A stretch of 64,000 bases of DNA from Paracoccus sediminilitoris (lineage in GTDB: Bacteria > Pseudomonadota > Alphaproteobacteria > Rhodobacterales > Rhodobacteraceae): NCBI RefSeq assembly GCF_003259195.1, contig NZ_QJPK01000001.1:558001-622000 (forward strand). The letters are read 5' to 3'. A program made the translations under genes and the position numbers. The stretch's first letter is position 1, and each line of letters starts with the position of its first letter. Of the stretch, positions 1 through 7,934 are shown one piece after another. The notes beneath the pieces were generated by a model that was not told where the DNA came from, did no database searches, and saw only the letters and a program-made list of their open reading frames with translations.

Positions 1-1315
1 GGCCCGGCTCGACGCCGTGGACGCCCAGGCCTTCGGTGATGATCTGCTCGACCGTCATGCGCGGCGACAGGCTGCCGAACGGGTCCTGGAACACGATCTG
101 CATGTCGCGGCGCAGGGCGCGCAGCTGTTTCGAGCCCCAGCCCTGGATGTCCTGCCCCATGTAGAGGATCGGCCCGTCGCTTTCGATCAGCCGCATGATG
201 GCCAAGGCCAGCGTGGTCTTGCCGCTGCCCGATTCGCCGACGATGCCCAGGGTCTGACCCGCGCGCAGGTCCAGCGTCGCGCCGTTGACCGCCTTGATAT
301 GGCCGACGACGCGGCGCATCAGCCCGCGCTTGACCGGGAACCAGACCTTCAGATCGCGGGTCTGGACCAGCAGCGGCGCATCGGCGGGCAAGGGCTCGGC
401 CACGCCCGCGGGCGCCGCGGCTAGCAGCTTGCGCGTATAAGGATGCTGGGGGTCGGCAAAGATCCGGTCGACCGGGCCCTGCTCGACGATCTCGCCGTTC
501 TTCATGACGCAGACGCGGTCGGCGATGCGCCGCACGATGCCAAGGTCATGGCTGATGAACAGCATCGACAGACCTTCGTCGGCCTTCAATTCCGCCAGCA
601 GGTCCAGGATCTGCGCCTGGATGGTCACGTCCAGCGCCGTCGTCGGTTCATCCGCGATCAGCAGGTCCGGCCCGTTGGCCAGCGCCATGGCGATCATCAC
701 GCGCTGGCGCTGACCACCCGACAGCTGGTGCGGATAATCGGCCAGGCGGCTTTCGGCGTCGCGGATGCCCACGCGGTCCAGCAGCTGCACGATCCGCGCC
801 CGCGCCTTGGCCCCCGTCAGCCCCTGATGCAGCGCCAAGCTTTCCGACAGCTGCTTTTCCAGCGTGTGCAGCGGGTTCAGCGACGTCATCGGTTCCTGAA
901 AGATGAAGCTGATGTCGTTGCCGCGGATTTCGCGCAAGGTTCGGTCCGACGCGCCGACCATCTGGCGTCCCGCATACAGGACCGATCCCTGAACCTCGGC
1001 CGAGGCCCCCAGCAGCTGCACCGTGCTGAGCGCGGTCACCGATTTCCCGGATCCCGATTCGCCCACCAGCGCCACGGTCTCGCCGCGCCCGACATGGAAG
1101 CTGACGCCCTTGACGGCCAAGGTCAGCTGACCTTCGGACCGGAAACCGATCTTCAGGTCGCGCACATCCAGCACGGCATTCGACGCGCCCGCATCGATCG
1201 CCCGGCCATCGGCGCTGCCGGGCATCGGGCCACCATGACCTTCGGCCACGGCAGCCTCGGCGCCGGGCGCGGGGATGGTCGGGTGCAGTTCACCCTGGTC
1301 GTCAGGTCCGGTCAT
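1..1315 (-). CDS. yejF: Peptide ABC transporter, dual-ATPase subunit (partial)
   Basis: Cytoplasmic ATPase that powers the YejABEF oligopeptide importer. The first 438 codons lie in the window and the C-terminus runs off the left edge. Two nucleotide-binding domains are fused in one chain, as in YejF. NBD1 has Walker A GESGSGKS at about residues 85-92, signature LSGGQRQR and Walker B LLIADEP. NBD2 has Walker [10 protein letters not shown] and a Q-loop VFQDPFG, and the window ends before its signature motif. The ATG overlaps the yejE stop by 4 bp (ATGA), so translational coupling is likely. The first 45 or so residues are a Gly/Ala/Pro-rich extension before the first beta strand; Met31 is an alternative start. 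The family assignment is firm; the exact start is less so. Confidence 0.93.
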   Translation of the reverse strand, partial: MTGPDDQGELHPTIPAPGAEAAVAEGHGGPMPGSADGRAIDAGASNAVLDVRDLKIGFRSEGQLTLAVKGVSFHVGRGETVALVGESGSGKSVTALSTVQLLGASAEVQGSVLYAGRQMVGASDRTLREIRGNDISFIFQEPMTSLNPLHTLEKQLSESLALHQGLTGAKARARIVQLLDRVGIRDAESRLADYPHQLSGGQRQRVMIAMALANGPDLLIADEPTTALDVTIQAQILDLLAELKADEGLSMLFISHDLGIVRRIADRVCVMKNGEIVEQGPVDRIFADPQHPYTRKLLAAAPAGVAEPLPADAPLLVQTRDLKVWFPVKRGLMRRVVGHIKAVNGATLDLRAGQTLGIVGESGSGKTTLALAIMRLIESDGPILYMGQDIQGWGSKQLRALRRDMQIVFQDPFGSLSPRMTVEQIITEGLGVHGVEPG

Positions 1316-2415
1316 CGGAAGGTCTTTCTGGGGTCGAAGGCGTCACGCACCCCCTCGAAGATGAACACCAGAAGCGACAGCATGATCGCGAAGGTGAAGA
1401 ACGAGGTGAAGGCCAGCCAGGGCGCCTGCAGGTTCTGCTTGGCCTGCAGCGCCATTTCCCCCAGCGATGCCGACCCTGCGGGCAGGCCATAGCCAAGGTA
1501 ATCCAGCGCTGCCAGCCCGCTGATGGTGCCGGTGACGACAAAGGGCAGCATGGTCAGCGTCGCAACCATGGCGTTGGGCAGGATGTGGCGGAACATGATC
1601 TTCATGTCGCCCACCCCAAGCGCGCGGGCCGCACGGACATATTCGAAGTTCCGCGCCCGCAGGAATTCCGCCCGGACCACGCCCACCAAGGCGGGCCAGC
1701 CAAACAGGATGGTCACGAAGACCAGCAGCCAGAAGCTGCGTCCCAATATCGCGAAGAGGATGATGATGACATAAAGGCCGGGGGTGGATGCCCAGATCTC
1801 CAGCACCCGCTGGAAGACAAGGTCGGTCCGCCCGCCGAAATAGCCCTGCACCGCCCCTGCCGCGATGCCGATGGTGGATGCGACCACCGTGACGATCAGC
1901 GTGAACAGGATCGAGGTGCGGAACCCGTAGATCACCCGCGCCAGCACGTCGCGCGCCGTGTCGTCGGTGCCCAGCAAGTGATTGCCATCGGGCGCAGAGG
2001 GCGCGGTACCCACATTGTTGATGGTGCGGAAGTGATAGGGGATCGGCGGCCAGATCATCCAGCCCTGTTCGGCCTTGGGGACGTCGGTCGATCCTGACCG
2101 GACGGCGGCCATGAAGCCCTCGGGCTCGTCCCAGCATTCCTCGCGGCCGCCCGAGACGATCAGGCATTGCACCGCCTCGTCGCGATAGATGGCCTCGGTT
2201 CCGAAATCGCCGCCGAAGGCGGTTTCGGGATAGAAATTATAGGCCGGGAAGAACAGCTCTCCGCGAAAGCTGACGACGACGGGTTTGTCATTGGCCACCA
2301 CCTCGGCCAGCATCGCCACCACGAACAGGATCGCAAAGATCACCAGCGACCAGAAGGCGCGCCCGTTGCGGCGGAAATTGCGCCAGCGGCGGCGGTTCAG
2401 TTCGGACATCGCCAT
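1312..2415 (-). CDS. yejE: Peptide ABC transporter permease
   Basis: Inner-membrane permease subunit of the YejABEF importer, 367 aa, normal for YejE. A cytoplasmic N-terminus (RRRWRNFRRNG) leads to a first membrane helix at about residues 21-40. A long periplasmic loop (about 45-160, with two cysteines near 84-94) follows, then the BPD_transp_1 core. The ATPase-coupling EAA loop is at about residues 258-282 (ARALGVGDMKIMFRHILPNA). It starts at ATG sharing one base with the yejB stop (TGATG) and ends overlapping yejF by 4 bp. The three genes therefore form one translationally coupled unit. The large loop is typical of YejE compared with DppC/OppC. Confidence 0.93.
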   Translation of the reverse strand: MAMSELNRRRWRNFRRNGRAFWSLVIFAILFVVAMLAEVVANDKPVVVSFRGELFFPAYNFYPETAFGGDFGTEAIYRDEAVQCLIVSGGREECWDEPEGFMAAVRSGSTDVPKAEQGWMIWPPIPYHFRTINNVGTAPSAPDGNHLLGTDDTARDVLARVIYGFRTSILFTLIVTVVASTIGIAAGAVQGYFGGRTDLVFQRVLEIWASTPGLYVIIILFAILGRSFWLLVFVTILFGWPALVGVVRAEFLRARNFEYVRAARALGVGDMKIMFRHILPNAMVATLTMLPFVVTGTISGLAALDYLGYGLPAGSASLGEMALQAKQNLQAPWLAFTSFFTFAIMLSLLVFIFEGVRDAFDPRKTFR

Positions 2416-3491
2416 CAGCCCGCCCTCTTTTCAAAGTCGATGCGCGGATCGACGAAGACATACATCAGGTCCGACAGGATGCCGACGACCAGCGACAGCA
2501 GGCCAAAGACATAGAGCGTGCCGAAGATCACCGGATAGTCGCGCTGCACCGCCGCCTCGAAGCCCAGGCGGCCCAGCCCGTCCAGCGAGAAGATCGTCTC
2601 GATCAGGATGGACGACCCGAAGAAGACGCCCAGGAACATCGCCGGAAAGCCCGCGATCACGATCAGCATGGCGTTGCGGAAGACATGGCCGTAAAGGACC
2701 CGCCGTTCCGTCAGGCCCTTGGCGCGGGCGGTCATCACGTATTGCTTGTTGATCTCGTCCAGGAAGCTGTTCTTGGTCAGCAGGGTCAGGGTGGCAAAGC
2801 TGCTGATCGTGGCGGCCAGCACCGGCAGGGTGGCGTGCCAGGCGTAATCCTTGATCTTGCCCCAGGCGGACAGGTCCGCGAAATTGTCCGATGTCAGGCC
2901 GCGCAGCGGGAAGATCTGCCAATAGCTGCCGCCCGCGAACAGCACCATCAGCAGCACCGCGAAGAGGAACGCCGGGATGGCATAGGCCATGATGATCACG
3001 CCCGAGGTCCATGTGTCGAAACGCGATCCGTCCCGCATCGCCTTTCGGATGCCAAGCGGGATCGAGATGACATAGGCGATCACCGTGGACCACAGCCCCA
3101 GCGTAATCGACACGGGCATCTTTTCAACCACCAGATCGACGACGCTGATCGACCTGAACCAGCTGGTCCCGAAATCGAAGCGCAGGTAATTCCACAGCAT
3201 GGTGAAGAAGCGTTCGACCGGCGGTTTGTCGAAGCCGAATTCCTGTTCCAACTGAGCGATGAATTCGGGCGGCAGGCCGCGCGCACCCTCATAACCCGAA
3301 GGTGCCGCCTGCCCCGCTTCGGCGCCGCCGCCCGAGATGTTTCGGAACGCGTCGCCTTCGCCCTGGATCTGCGCAGCGATCTGTTCGATCGGGCCGCCCG
3401 GCACGAATTGGGTCAGCGTGAAGTTGACCAGCATGATGCCGATCAGTGTCGGGATGATCAGCAGCAAACGCCGCAGGATATAGGCGCCCAT
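2415..3491 (-). CDS. yejB: Peptide ABC transporter permease
   Basis: First permease subunit of the YejABEF oligopeptide importer, 358 aa. The N-terminus reads [18 protein letters not shown], the usual opening of DppB/OppB/YejB permeases, with the first membrane helix at about residues 9-28. A periplasmic segment (about 40-100) precedes five more helices. The EAA-type coupling loop is seen in [20 protein letters not shown]. The gene follows yejA after about 108 bp without a visible terminator, so yejABEF is probably one operon on the minus strand. The YejABEF family imports peptides such as microcin C in E. coli and contributes to antimicrobial-peptide resistance in some alphaproteobacteria. 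The substrate here is not known from sequence. Confidence 0.93.
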   Translation of the reverse strand: MGAYILRRLLLIIPTLIGIMLVNFTLTQFVPGGPIEQIAAQIQGEGDAFRNISGGGAEAGQAAPSGYEGARGLPPEFIAQLEQEFGFDKPPVERFFTMLWNYLRFDFGTSWFRSISVVDLVVEKMPVSITLGLWSTVIAYVISIPLGIRKAMRDGSRFDTWTSGVIIMAYAIPAFLFAVLLMVLFAGGSYWQIFPLRGLTSDNFADLSAWGKIKDYAWHATLPVLAATISSFATLTLLTKNSFLDEINKQYVMTARAKGLTERRVLYGHVFRNAMLIVIAGFPAMFLGVFFGSSILIETIFSLDGLGRLGFEAAVQRDYPVIFGTLYVFGLLSLVVGILSDLMYVFVDPRIDFEKRAG

Positions 3492-3599
3492 CGGCCTGGC
3501 CCTTCCGTCCCCCTCGCAGGGTCATTCGGGCCTTGGCGGCCCCTTCTGTCATTGGCCCGTCTTGTCGGCAATCGGGCATCGAAAATCAAGCGAAATGCC

Positions 3600-5456
3600 C
3601 TAGGGCCGCAGAGCACCGGCATCGCGCAGCGCCTGCGCCTTGTCGGCGTCGTACCACCAGAAATCCATTTCCCCCAAGGCATAAGGGGGCAGCGTCTCGG
3701 GGCGGCCGAACTGGTCGTAATAGGCGACCAGGTAATTGGCGTTGTACCATTGCGGCACCCACAGATGCAGGCTGCGCAGGGTGCGGTCCAGCGCGTGGAC
3801 GCGGGTGTTCAGTTCATCCTGGGTGGAGGCGGCTTCGACCTGGGTGATCAGCGCGTCGATGGCCGGATTGGCCAGCCCCGCGGGGTTGAAGACGTCGCCG
3901 ACATTCGCGGACCCGAAGGCCTGCTGCAGGCCCGCGCCGGGGATCTCTGGCTGGCCCAGATGGTCGCTGATGATGTCGAAATCAAAGCTGCGGGCGCGGT
4001 TTTCGTATTCGGCATTGTCGACGCGGCTGTTGCGCGCATCGATGCCAAGGGCGCGCAGGTTTTCGACGAAGGGGTTGATGACCCGGTCGAAGGTCTGGCT
4101 GTCGTTCAGGATCTCCAAGGTCAGCACCTGGCCTTCCGCGTTGCGGCGCAGGCCGTCGCTGCCGGTTTCCCAGCCCGCCTGGCTCAGCAGGTCGGCCGCC
4201 TTGCGCAGGTTTTTCCGGTCGGTCTGGCGTTCGCCGCTGACGGGGGCGGTGACCACCTCATCCGTCAGGACGCCGTCGGGCAGATCGGCGGCCAGCGGTT
4301 CCAGCAAGGCCAGTTCACCTTCGGAGGGGGTTCCCGTCGCTTCCAGGTCGCTGTTTTCCCAGAAACTGTCGACCCGGTTGTAAAGGCCATAGAACAGCGC
4401 CTCGTTCGACCATTCGAAGTTGAACATCAGCCCGATCGCCTCGCGGACGCGGACGTCTTGGAACTTGGGGCGGCGCAGGTTCATCACCCAGGCCTGACCG
4501 GATGCGACATTCCCGTCCGGCAGCGTTTCCTGCTTCACCCAGCCCTTCTGCATGGCCGGGAAATCATAGCGGTTGGCCCAGATGATGCTGCTGACCTCTT
4601 TCCGAAAGGTGTATTCTCCGGCCTTGAAAGCTTCGAACGCAGCATCGTAGTCCGAGAAATACTCATAGCGCAGCCGGTCGAAATTATGCCGACCCTTGTT
4701 GATCGGCAGATCGGCGCCCCAGTAATCGGGGTTGCGACGGAAAGTGATGTTGCGGTTCAGATCGGCACTGTCGAAGACATAGGGCCCCGATCCGACCATC
4801 GGCACCTGCATGGTCTGTTCCAGGTCGCGGTCGTTCGCCTCGAAATCGGCACGGCTGAAGATCGGCAGGCTGCCCACGGACTGGATCACGTCGCGACGCG
4901 GATAATCGGGGGTGAAGGTAAAGCGGATGCGGTGATCGTCCAGCACCTCGGCCTTGGCCACCTGCTGCTTGATCACCACGCGAAAGCTGGACAGCCCCTT
5001 GTCGCGCAGCGTCTCATAACTGAACAGCACGTCGTCGGCGGTCAGCGGCGTGCCGTCGCTGAAGCGCGCCTCGGGGCGCAAGTTGAAGATCACCCAATCG
5101 CGGCTTTCGGGATATTCCAGGCTTTCACAGATCAGGCAATAGGCCGCGCCCACTTCGTCGGCGGGGGCCTCGAGGATGGATTCCAGCATCACCGTCGACA
5201 GCGCCGCCGCCCTCCCGCGGAAGGTGAAGGGGTTGTAATTGTCGAACCCCATCGAATTCGGGATCGACTGCGACATCTCTCCGCCCTTGGGGGCATCGGG
5301 GTTCACATAGGGCAGGTGGTCGAAATCGGCGGGCAGCGCCAGATCGCCGAAGATCGAGACCCCGTGCGTGCGCGTCATTCCGTCGGCGTCTTGCGCCATG
5401 GCCGGGCCAAGCGACAGGCCGGTCAGCAGCAGGGCAATCAGGGCGGTGCGGCGCAT
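3600..5456 (-). CDS. yejA: Peptide ABC transporter substrate-binding protein
   Basis: Periplasmic solute-binding protein (SBP_bac_5 family) that delivers peptides to YejBEF; 618 aa, normal for YejA. The start at 5456 is chosen because it is preceded by AAGGAG 8 nt upstream and opens directly with a Sec signal peptide (MRRTALIALLLTGLSLGPAMA, predicted cleavage after AMA). The reading frame stays open about 50 codons further upstream, but that part is basic, low in hydrophobicity and would bury the signal peptide. Mature-protein landmarks include YVNPDAPKGG near the N-terminus and the RFSDGTPLTADDV segment typical of the family. It is the first gene of the yejABEF unit. Confidence 0.93.
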   Translation of the reverse strand: MRRTALIALLLTGLSLGPAMAQDADGMTRTHGVSIFGDLALPADFDHLPYVNPDAPKGGEMSQSIPNSMGFDNYNPFTFRGRAAALSTVMLESILEAPADEVGAAYCLICESLEYPESRDWVIFNLRPEARFSDGTPLTADDVLFSYETLRDKGLSSFRVVIKQQVAKAEVLDDHRIRFTFTPDYPRRDVIQSVGSLPIFSRADFEANDRDLEQTMQVPMVGSGPYVFDSADLNRNITFRRNPDYWGADLPINKGRHNFDRLRYEYFSDYDAAFEAFKAGEYTFRKEVSSIIWANRYDFPAMQKGWVKQETLPDGNVASGQAWVMNLRRPKFQDVRVREAIGLMFNFEWSNEALFYGLYNRVDSFWENSDLEATGTPSEGELALLEPLAADLPDGVLTDEVVTAPVSGERQTDRKNLRKAADLLSQAGWETGSDGLRRNAEGQVLTLEILNDSQTFDRVINPFVENLRALGIDARNSRVDNAEYENRARSFDFDIISDHLGQPEIPGAGLQQAFGSANVGDVFNPAGLANPAIDALITQVEAASTQDELNTRVHALDRTLRSLHLWVPQWYNANYLVAYYDQFGRPETLPPYALGEMDFWWYDADKAQALRDAGALRP

Positions 5457-5567
5457 GGTGCAAGCTCCTTGGTCACGATCGGGAAAGGCTAGGCCAGCAG
5501 GCCGCCGGGCTTCAAGCCGCGTTTTCGTGAAGTGCCGCGTTTTCGCAAAGCCCTTGCAGGGTCCACG

Positions 5568-5596
5568 AAAAAGGGCGCGACCTGCCGGCCGCGCCC
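5568..5596 (-). terminator. Rho-independent terminator of cycM
   Basis: The arms GGGCGCG (5573-5579) and CGCGCCC (5590-5596) form a 7-bp GC stem. On the minus strand it is followed directly by five T residues (5568-5572). It lies just after the cycM stop codon. Confidence 0.8.
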
Positions 5597-5624
5597 CTGT
5601 CATCAATCCCGGCCGTTCAGGCGA

Positions 5625-6170
5625 TCAGGACTGGCTCTCGATATAGGCGATGACGTTGGCGCGGTCCTCGGGCTTCTTCAGGCCGCCGAAGGACATCGCG
5701 GTGCCCGCCACGACGCCGCGCGGGTTTTCGATGAAGTGCTGGATCGCCTCGACGTCCCAGACGGGAACCTCGGCGGCGTGGTCGGTCATGGCGCCGGAAT
5801 AACCGAAGCCCGCCACACTGGCGACCTCGCGGCCGACGACGCCGTTCAGATGCGGGCCGACACCGTCGCTGCCGTCAAGGGCGTGACAGGACCGGCACTT
5901 GGCCCACTGCTTCTCACCGGCCGCGACATCGGCTTCGGCCATCAGGGCCTCGAAGTCGATCTCCTCGACCTCGGCTTCCTCGCCGCCCGCGGCGGTCTCG
6001 GGCACGTCGATCGCATAGGCCTGGGTGATTTCCTCTTCGCCATGTTCGCCGCCATGCCCTGAGGACCCGACATGGAACAGCGCGCTGGCTGCCCAGTTCG
6101 CCAGCATCAGAAACAGCAGTGCGCCGATGAAGGCGCCGGCTGCCTTGGTCACGGTCATGGTGTTGAACAT
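5625..6170 (-). CDS. cycM: Membrane-anchored cytochrome c552
   Basis: Class I c-type cytochrome that carries electrons from the bc1 complex to the cytochrome aa3 oxidase in Paracoccus-type respiratory chains. It is 181 aa. One N-terminal membrane anchor lies at about residues 8-33, followed by an acidic Gly/Glu-rich linker (about 36-72) and a haem domain. Haem binding is CRSCH (C92, C95, H96), and the likely methionine ligand is M159 in the GTAMSFGGL segment. The N-terminus [13 protein letters not shown] resembles Paracoccus denitrificans CycM, which supports the start at 6170 over an upstream in-frame start at 6215. It is transcribed away from pheA and ends in a strong terminator. Confidence 0.93.
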   Translation of the reverse strand: MFNTMTVTKAAGAFIGALLFLMLANWAASALFHVGSSGHGGEHGEEEITQAYAIDVPETAAGGEEAEVEEIDFEALMAEADVAAGEKQWAKCRSCHALDGSDGVGPHLNGVVGREVASVAGFGYSGAMTDHAAEVPVWDVEAIQHFIENPRGVVAGTAMSFGGLKKPEDRANVIAYIESQS

Positions 6171-6212
6171 CGCGTGCGGTCCCCGCCTTGGTAAGCTCGT
6201 CAATTCGGGGGA

Positions 6213-6242
6213 CATCTATCCGCTTTCGCTTTGCGTGATCAA
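6213..6242 (-). promoter_or_regulatory. Candidate cycM promoter
   Basis: On the minus strand TTGATC (6237-6242) is followed after 18 nt by TAGATG (6213-6218), ending 43 nt upstream of the cycM ATG. The -10 match is only moderate. A TATAGT hexamer on the plus strand at 6245-6250 could serve divergent pheA, but it has no convincing -35. Confidence 0.35.
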
Positions 6243-6294
6243 GGTATAGTTACCCCGGCACGCTGACTTTCTTGGACCATCGGGGGCTTTGGCC

Positions 6295-7146
6295 ATGACC
6301 ACGAATCGTATCGCCTTCCAAGGAGAGCCGGGCGCCTACAGCCACGAGGCCTGTCGGACCGCCCGCCCCGACATGGAGGCGCTGCCCTGCCCCACCTTCG
6401 AGGACGTGATCGAGGCCGTGCGTGGCGGCGCCGCCGATCTGGCCATGCTGCCGGTCGAGAATTCGACCTATGGCCGGGTCGCCGATATCCATCATTTGCT
6501 GCCCGAATCCGGTCTCAAGATCATCGACGAGGCCTTCGTGCGCGTCCATATCAGCCTGCTGGCCGTCCCCGGCACGCCGCTGTCGGACATCCGTCAGGCC
6601 ATGAGCCACACGGTCCTTCTGGGCCAGTGCCGCGGCTTTCTGCGCCAGCACGGTATCAGCGCCATGACAGGCGCCGATACCGCCGGATCGGCCAAGGAAG
6701 TGGCCGCGCGCGGCATTCCGTCGCTGGCGGCGCTGGCGGCCCCCCTGGCGGGCGAAATCTATGGGCTGGAGCGTCTGGCCGACCAGATCGAGGACCGCCA
6801 GAACAACACCACCCGATTCCTGATCATGTCGCGCCAAGCCGATCACAGCCGCCGTGCCGAACGGATGCTGACCAGTTTCGTCTTCCGCGTGCGCAACATT
6901 CCCGCCGCGCTTTACAAGACCATGGGCGGCTTTGCCACGAATGGCGTGAACATGACCAAGCTGGAAAGCTACATGGTCGACGGCGTCTTCACCGCCACCC
7001 AGTTCTATGCCGATATCGAAGGCCACCCCGAGGATGACAATGTCCGCCGCGCCCTGGACGAGCTGAGCTATTTCACGACCTCGCTGGACATTCTGGGCGT
7101 CTATCCCGCCGATCCCCTGCGCGAGGCACAGCGCCAGCTCGCGTGA
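6295..7146 (+). CDS. pheA: Prephenate dehydratase
   Basis: Converts prephenate to phenylpyruvate in phenylalanine synthesis; cytoplasmic, 283 aa. It is a monofunctional dehydratase with no chorismate mutase domain. The catalytic domain spans about residues 5-185 (FQGEPGAYSHEA, PVENSTYGRV, and NNTTRFL carrying the conserved Thr-Arg-Phe). The ACT regulatory domain spans about 200-280. ATG at 6295 is preferred over an in-frame TTG two codons upstream. The ACT motif that is ESRP in E. coli PheA reads ESYM here, and the GALV motif reads AALY, so phenylalanine feedback may differ. The gene converges on the SRPBCC gene with only 6 bp between the stops. Confidence 0.95.
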   Translation: MTTNRIAFQGEPGAYSHEACRTARPDMEALPCPTFEDVIEAVRGGAADLAMLPVENSTYGRVADIHHLLPESGLKIIDEAFVRVHISLLAVPGTPLSDIRQAMSHTVLLGQCRGFLRQHGISAMTGADTAGSAKEVAARGIPSLAALAAPLAGEIYGLERLADQIEDRQNNTTRFLIMSRQADHSRRAERMLTSFVFRVRNIPAALYKTMGGFATNGVNMTKLESYMVDGVFTATQFYADIEGHPEDDNVRRALDELSYFTTSLDILGVYPADPLREAQRQLA

Positions 7147-7152
7147 TGCGCC

Positions 7153-7611
7153 CTAGCTGTGCCGGCCGCTCATCTGGGTGACGAATGCGCCGACGCGGCG
7201 CTGGAAACGGCGGTCCATCTGACCCTTGCCCAGCTTGGCCGTCTGCAGCATCAGCCGCGCCTTCATGTTGCGCGGCTTGACCTCGGTTTCAAAGATCAGG
7301 CGTGACTTCACGCGGCTCAGCGCCACGACGGTCGCATTGACCAGCAGGTCCAGCGCGTCCGATCGTCCCACCATGGTGATCTGTTCGGGCCGGTCAAAAC
7401 GCGTCACCGCCAGCCGCAGGTCGCGCCTGCGGCCCCGCCAGTCGAAGCCGACATTCCAGCCCATGGTGATACCGGGTTCCTGCTTGGGGTCAATCCTCGA
7501 CACGCTTGCGCCCTTGCCGATCAGCATGCGCTCCAACGCATCGAAATCGCCGATCGCCTCGAAAAGTTTCTCGGCGGGAAGGTCGGTATCTATGCGTGTC
7601 GAAAACTTCAT
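7153..7611 (-). CDS. SRPBCC-family protein (START/polyketide-cyclase-like)
   Basis: A 152-aa cytoplasmic protein with an SRPBCC helix-grip fold. The opening MKFSTRIDTDLPAEKLFEAI and the FDALERML segment are typical of polyketide_cyc2/SRPBCC proteins, which bind hydrophobic ligands in a deep pocket. No catalytic residues can be assigned. The C-terminal 30 residues are basic (KLGKGQMDRRFQRR). Start ATG 7611 was chosen; a TTG three codons upstream is possible. No clear Shine-Dalgarno is visible. A perfect 7-bp inverted repeat (7637-7656) sits just upstream and may control it. The ligand and role are unknown. Confidence 0.75.
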   Translation of the reverse strand: MKFSTRIDTDLPAEKLFEAIGDFDALERMLIGKGASVSRIDPKQEPGITMGWNVGFDWRGRRRDLRLAVTRFDRPEQITMVGRSDALDLLVNATVVALSRVKSRLIFETEVKPRNMKARLMLQTAKLGKGQMDRRFQRRVGAFVTQMSGRHS

Positions 7612-7620
7612 TGGAAACAA

Positions 7621-7934
7621 CCCACTGATGATGTTGAACTGTCTTTGGGGACAGTTCCATGCCTGTTACTGTTAGTCCAGACGGGCTTTCCCTTTCAACA
7701 ATGGTGCCGGATCGCCCCCTGGCATCGCATCGCGCGGCACCCGGCCATCGCGGCCAGGCCGCTGTCCGAACGCTGCGCAGAGTGCCCCCAAGATCGCTGA
7801 ATCATGGGCGAGTCGGCAACACAATAACAATCTTTGGTTGTGCGACATTCCGCCGATGCGCTATCCAGAGGCGACACGCAGTTCAAGCAGCCACGGGACG
7901 GACAGAATGTCTTATCGCCCTTTCAGCCAAGCGA
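7621..7934. other. 314-bp intergenic region
   Basis: The region lies between the divergent SRPBCC and nucleotidase genes. It holds the hairpin-forming repeat at 7637-7656 and a looser dyad, CACAA (7820-7824) with TTGTG (7838-7842). It also has a locally AT-richer stretch at about 7818-7845 that could be a promoter. The frame of the nucleotidase stays open through this region, but the residues it would encode look like non-coding translation. No RNA gene or small ORF with a ribosome-binding site is apparent. Confidence 0.5.
7637..7656. promoter_or_regulatory. Perfect 7-bp inverted repeat upstream of the SRPBCC gene
   Basis: AACTGTC (7637-7643), loop TTTGGG, GACAGTT (7650-7656). The centre lies about 35 nt upstream of the SRPBCC start, so it fits an operator or a hairpin in the 5' leader. 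There is no T-run after it in either direction, so it is unlikely to be a terminator. Confidence 0.4.

Noticed and set aside
2685..5492. 935-codon plus-strand open frame opposite yejB-yejA
   Set aside because: Shadow of the yejA frame on the other strand; low-complexity composition and no family motifs.
3600..5606. Longer yejA start at 5606
   Set aside because: The extra 50 residues are basic and would sit before an evident signal peptide; the Shine-Dalgarno is at 5456.
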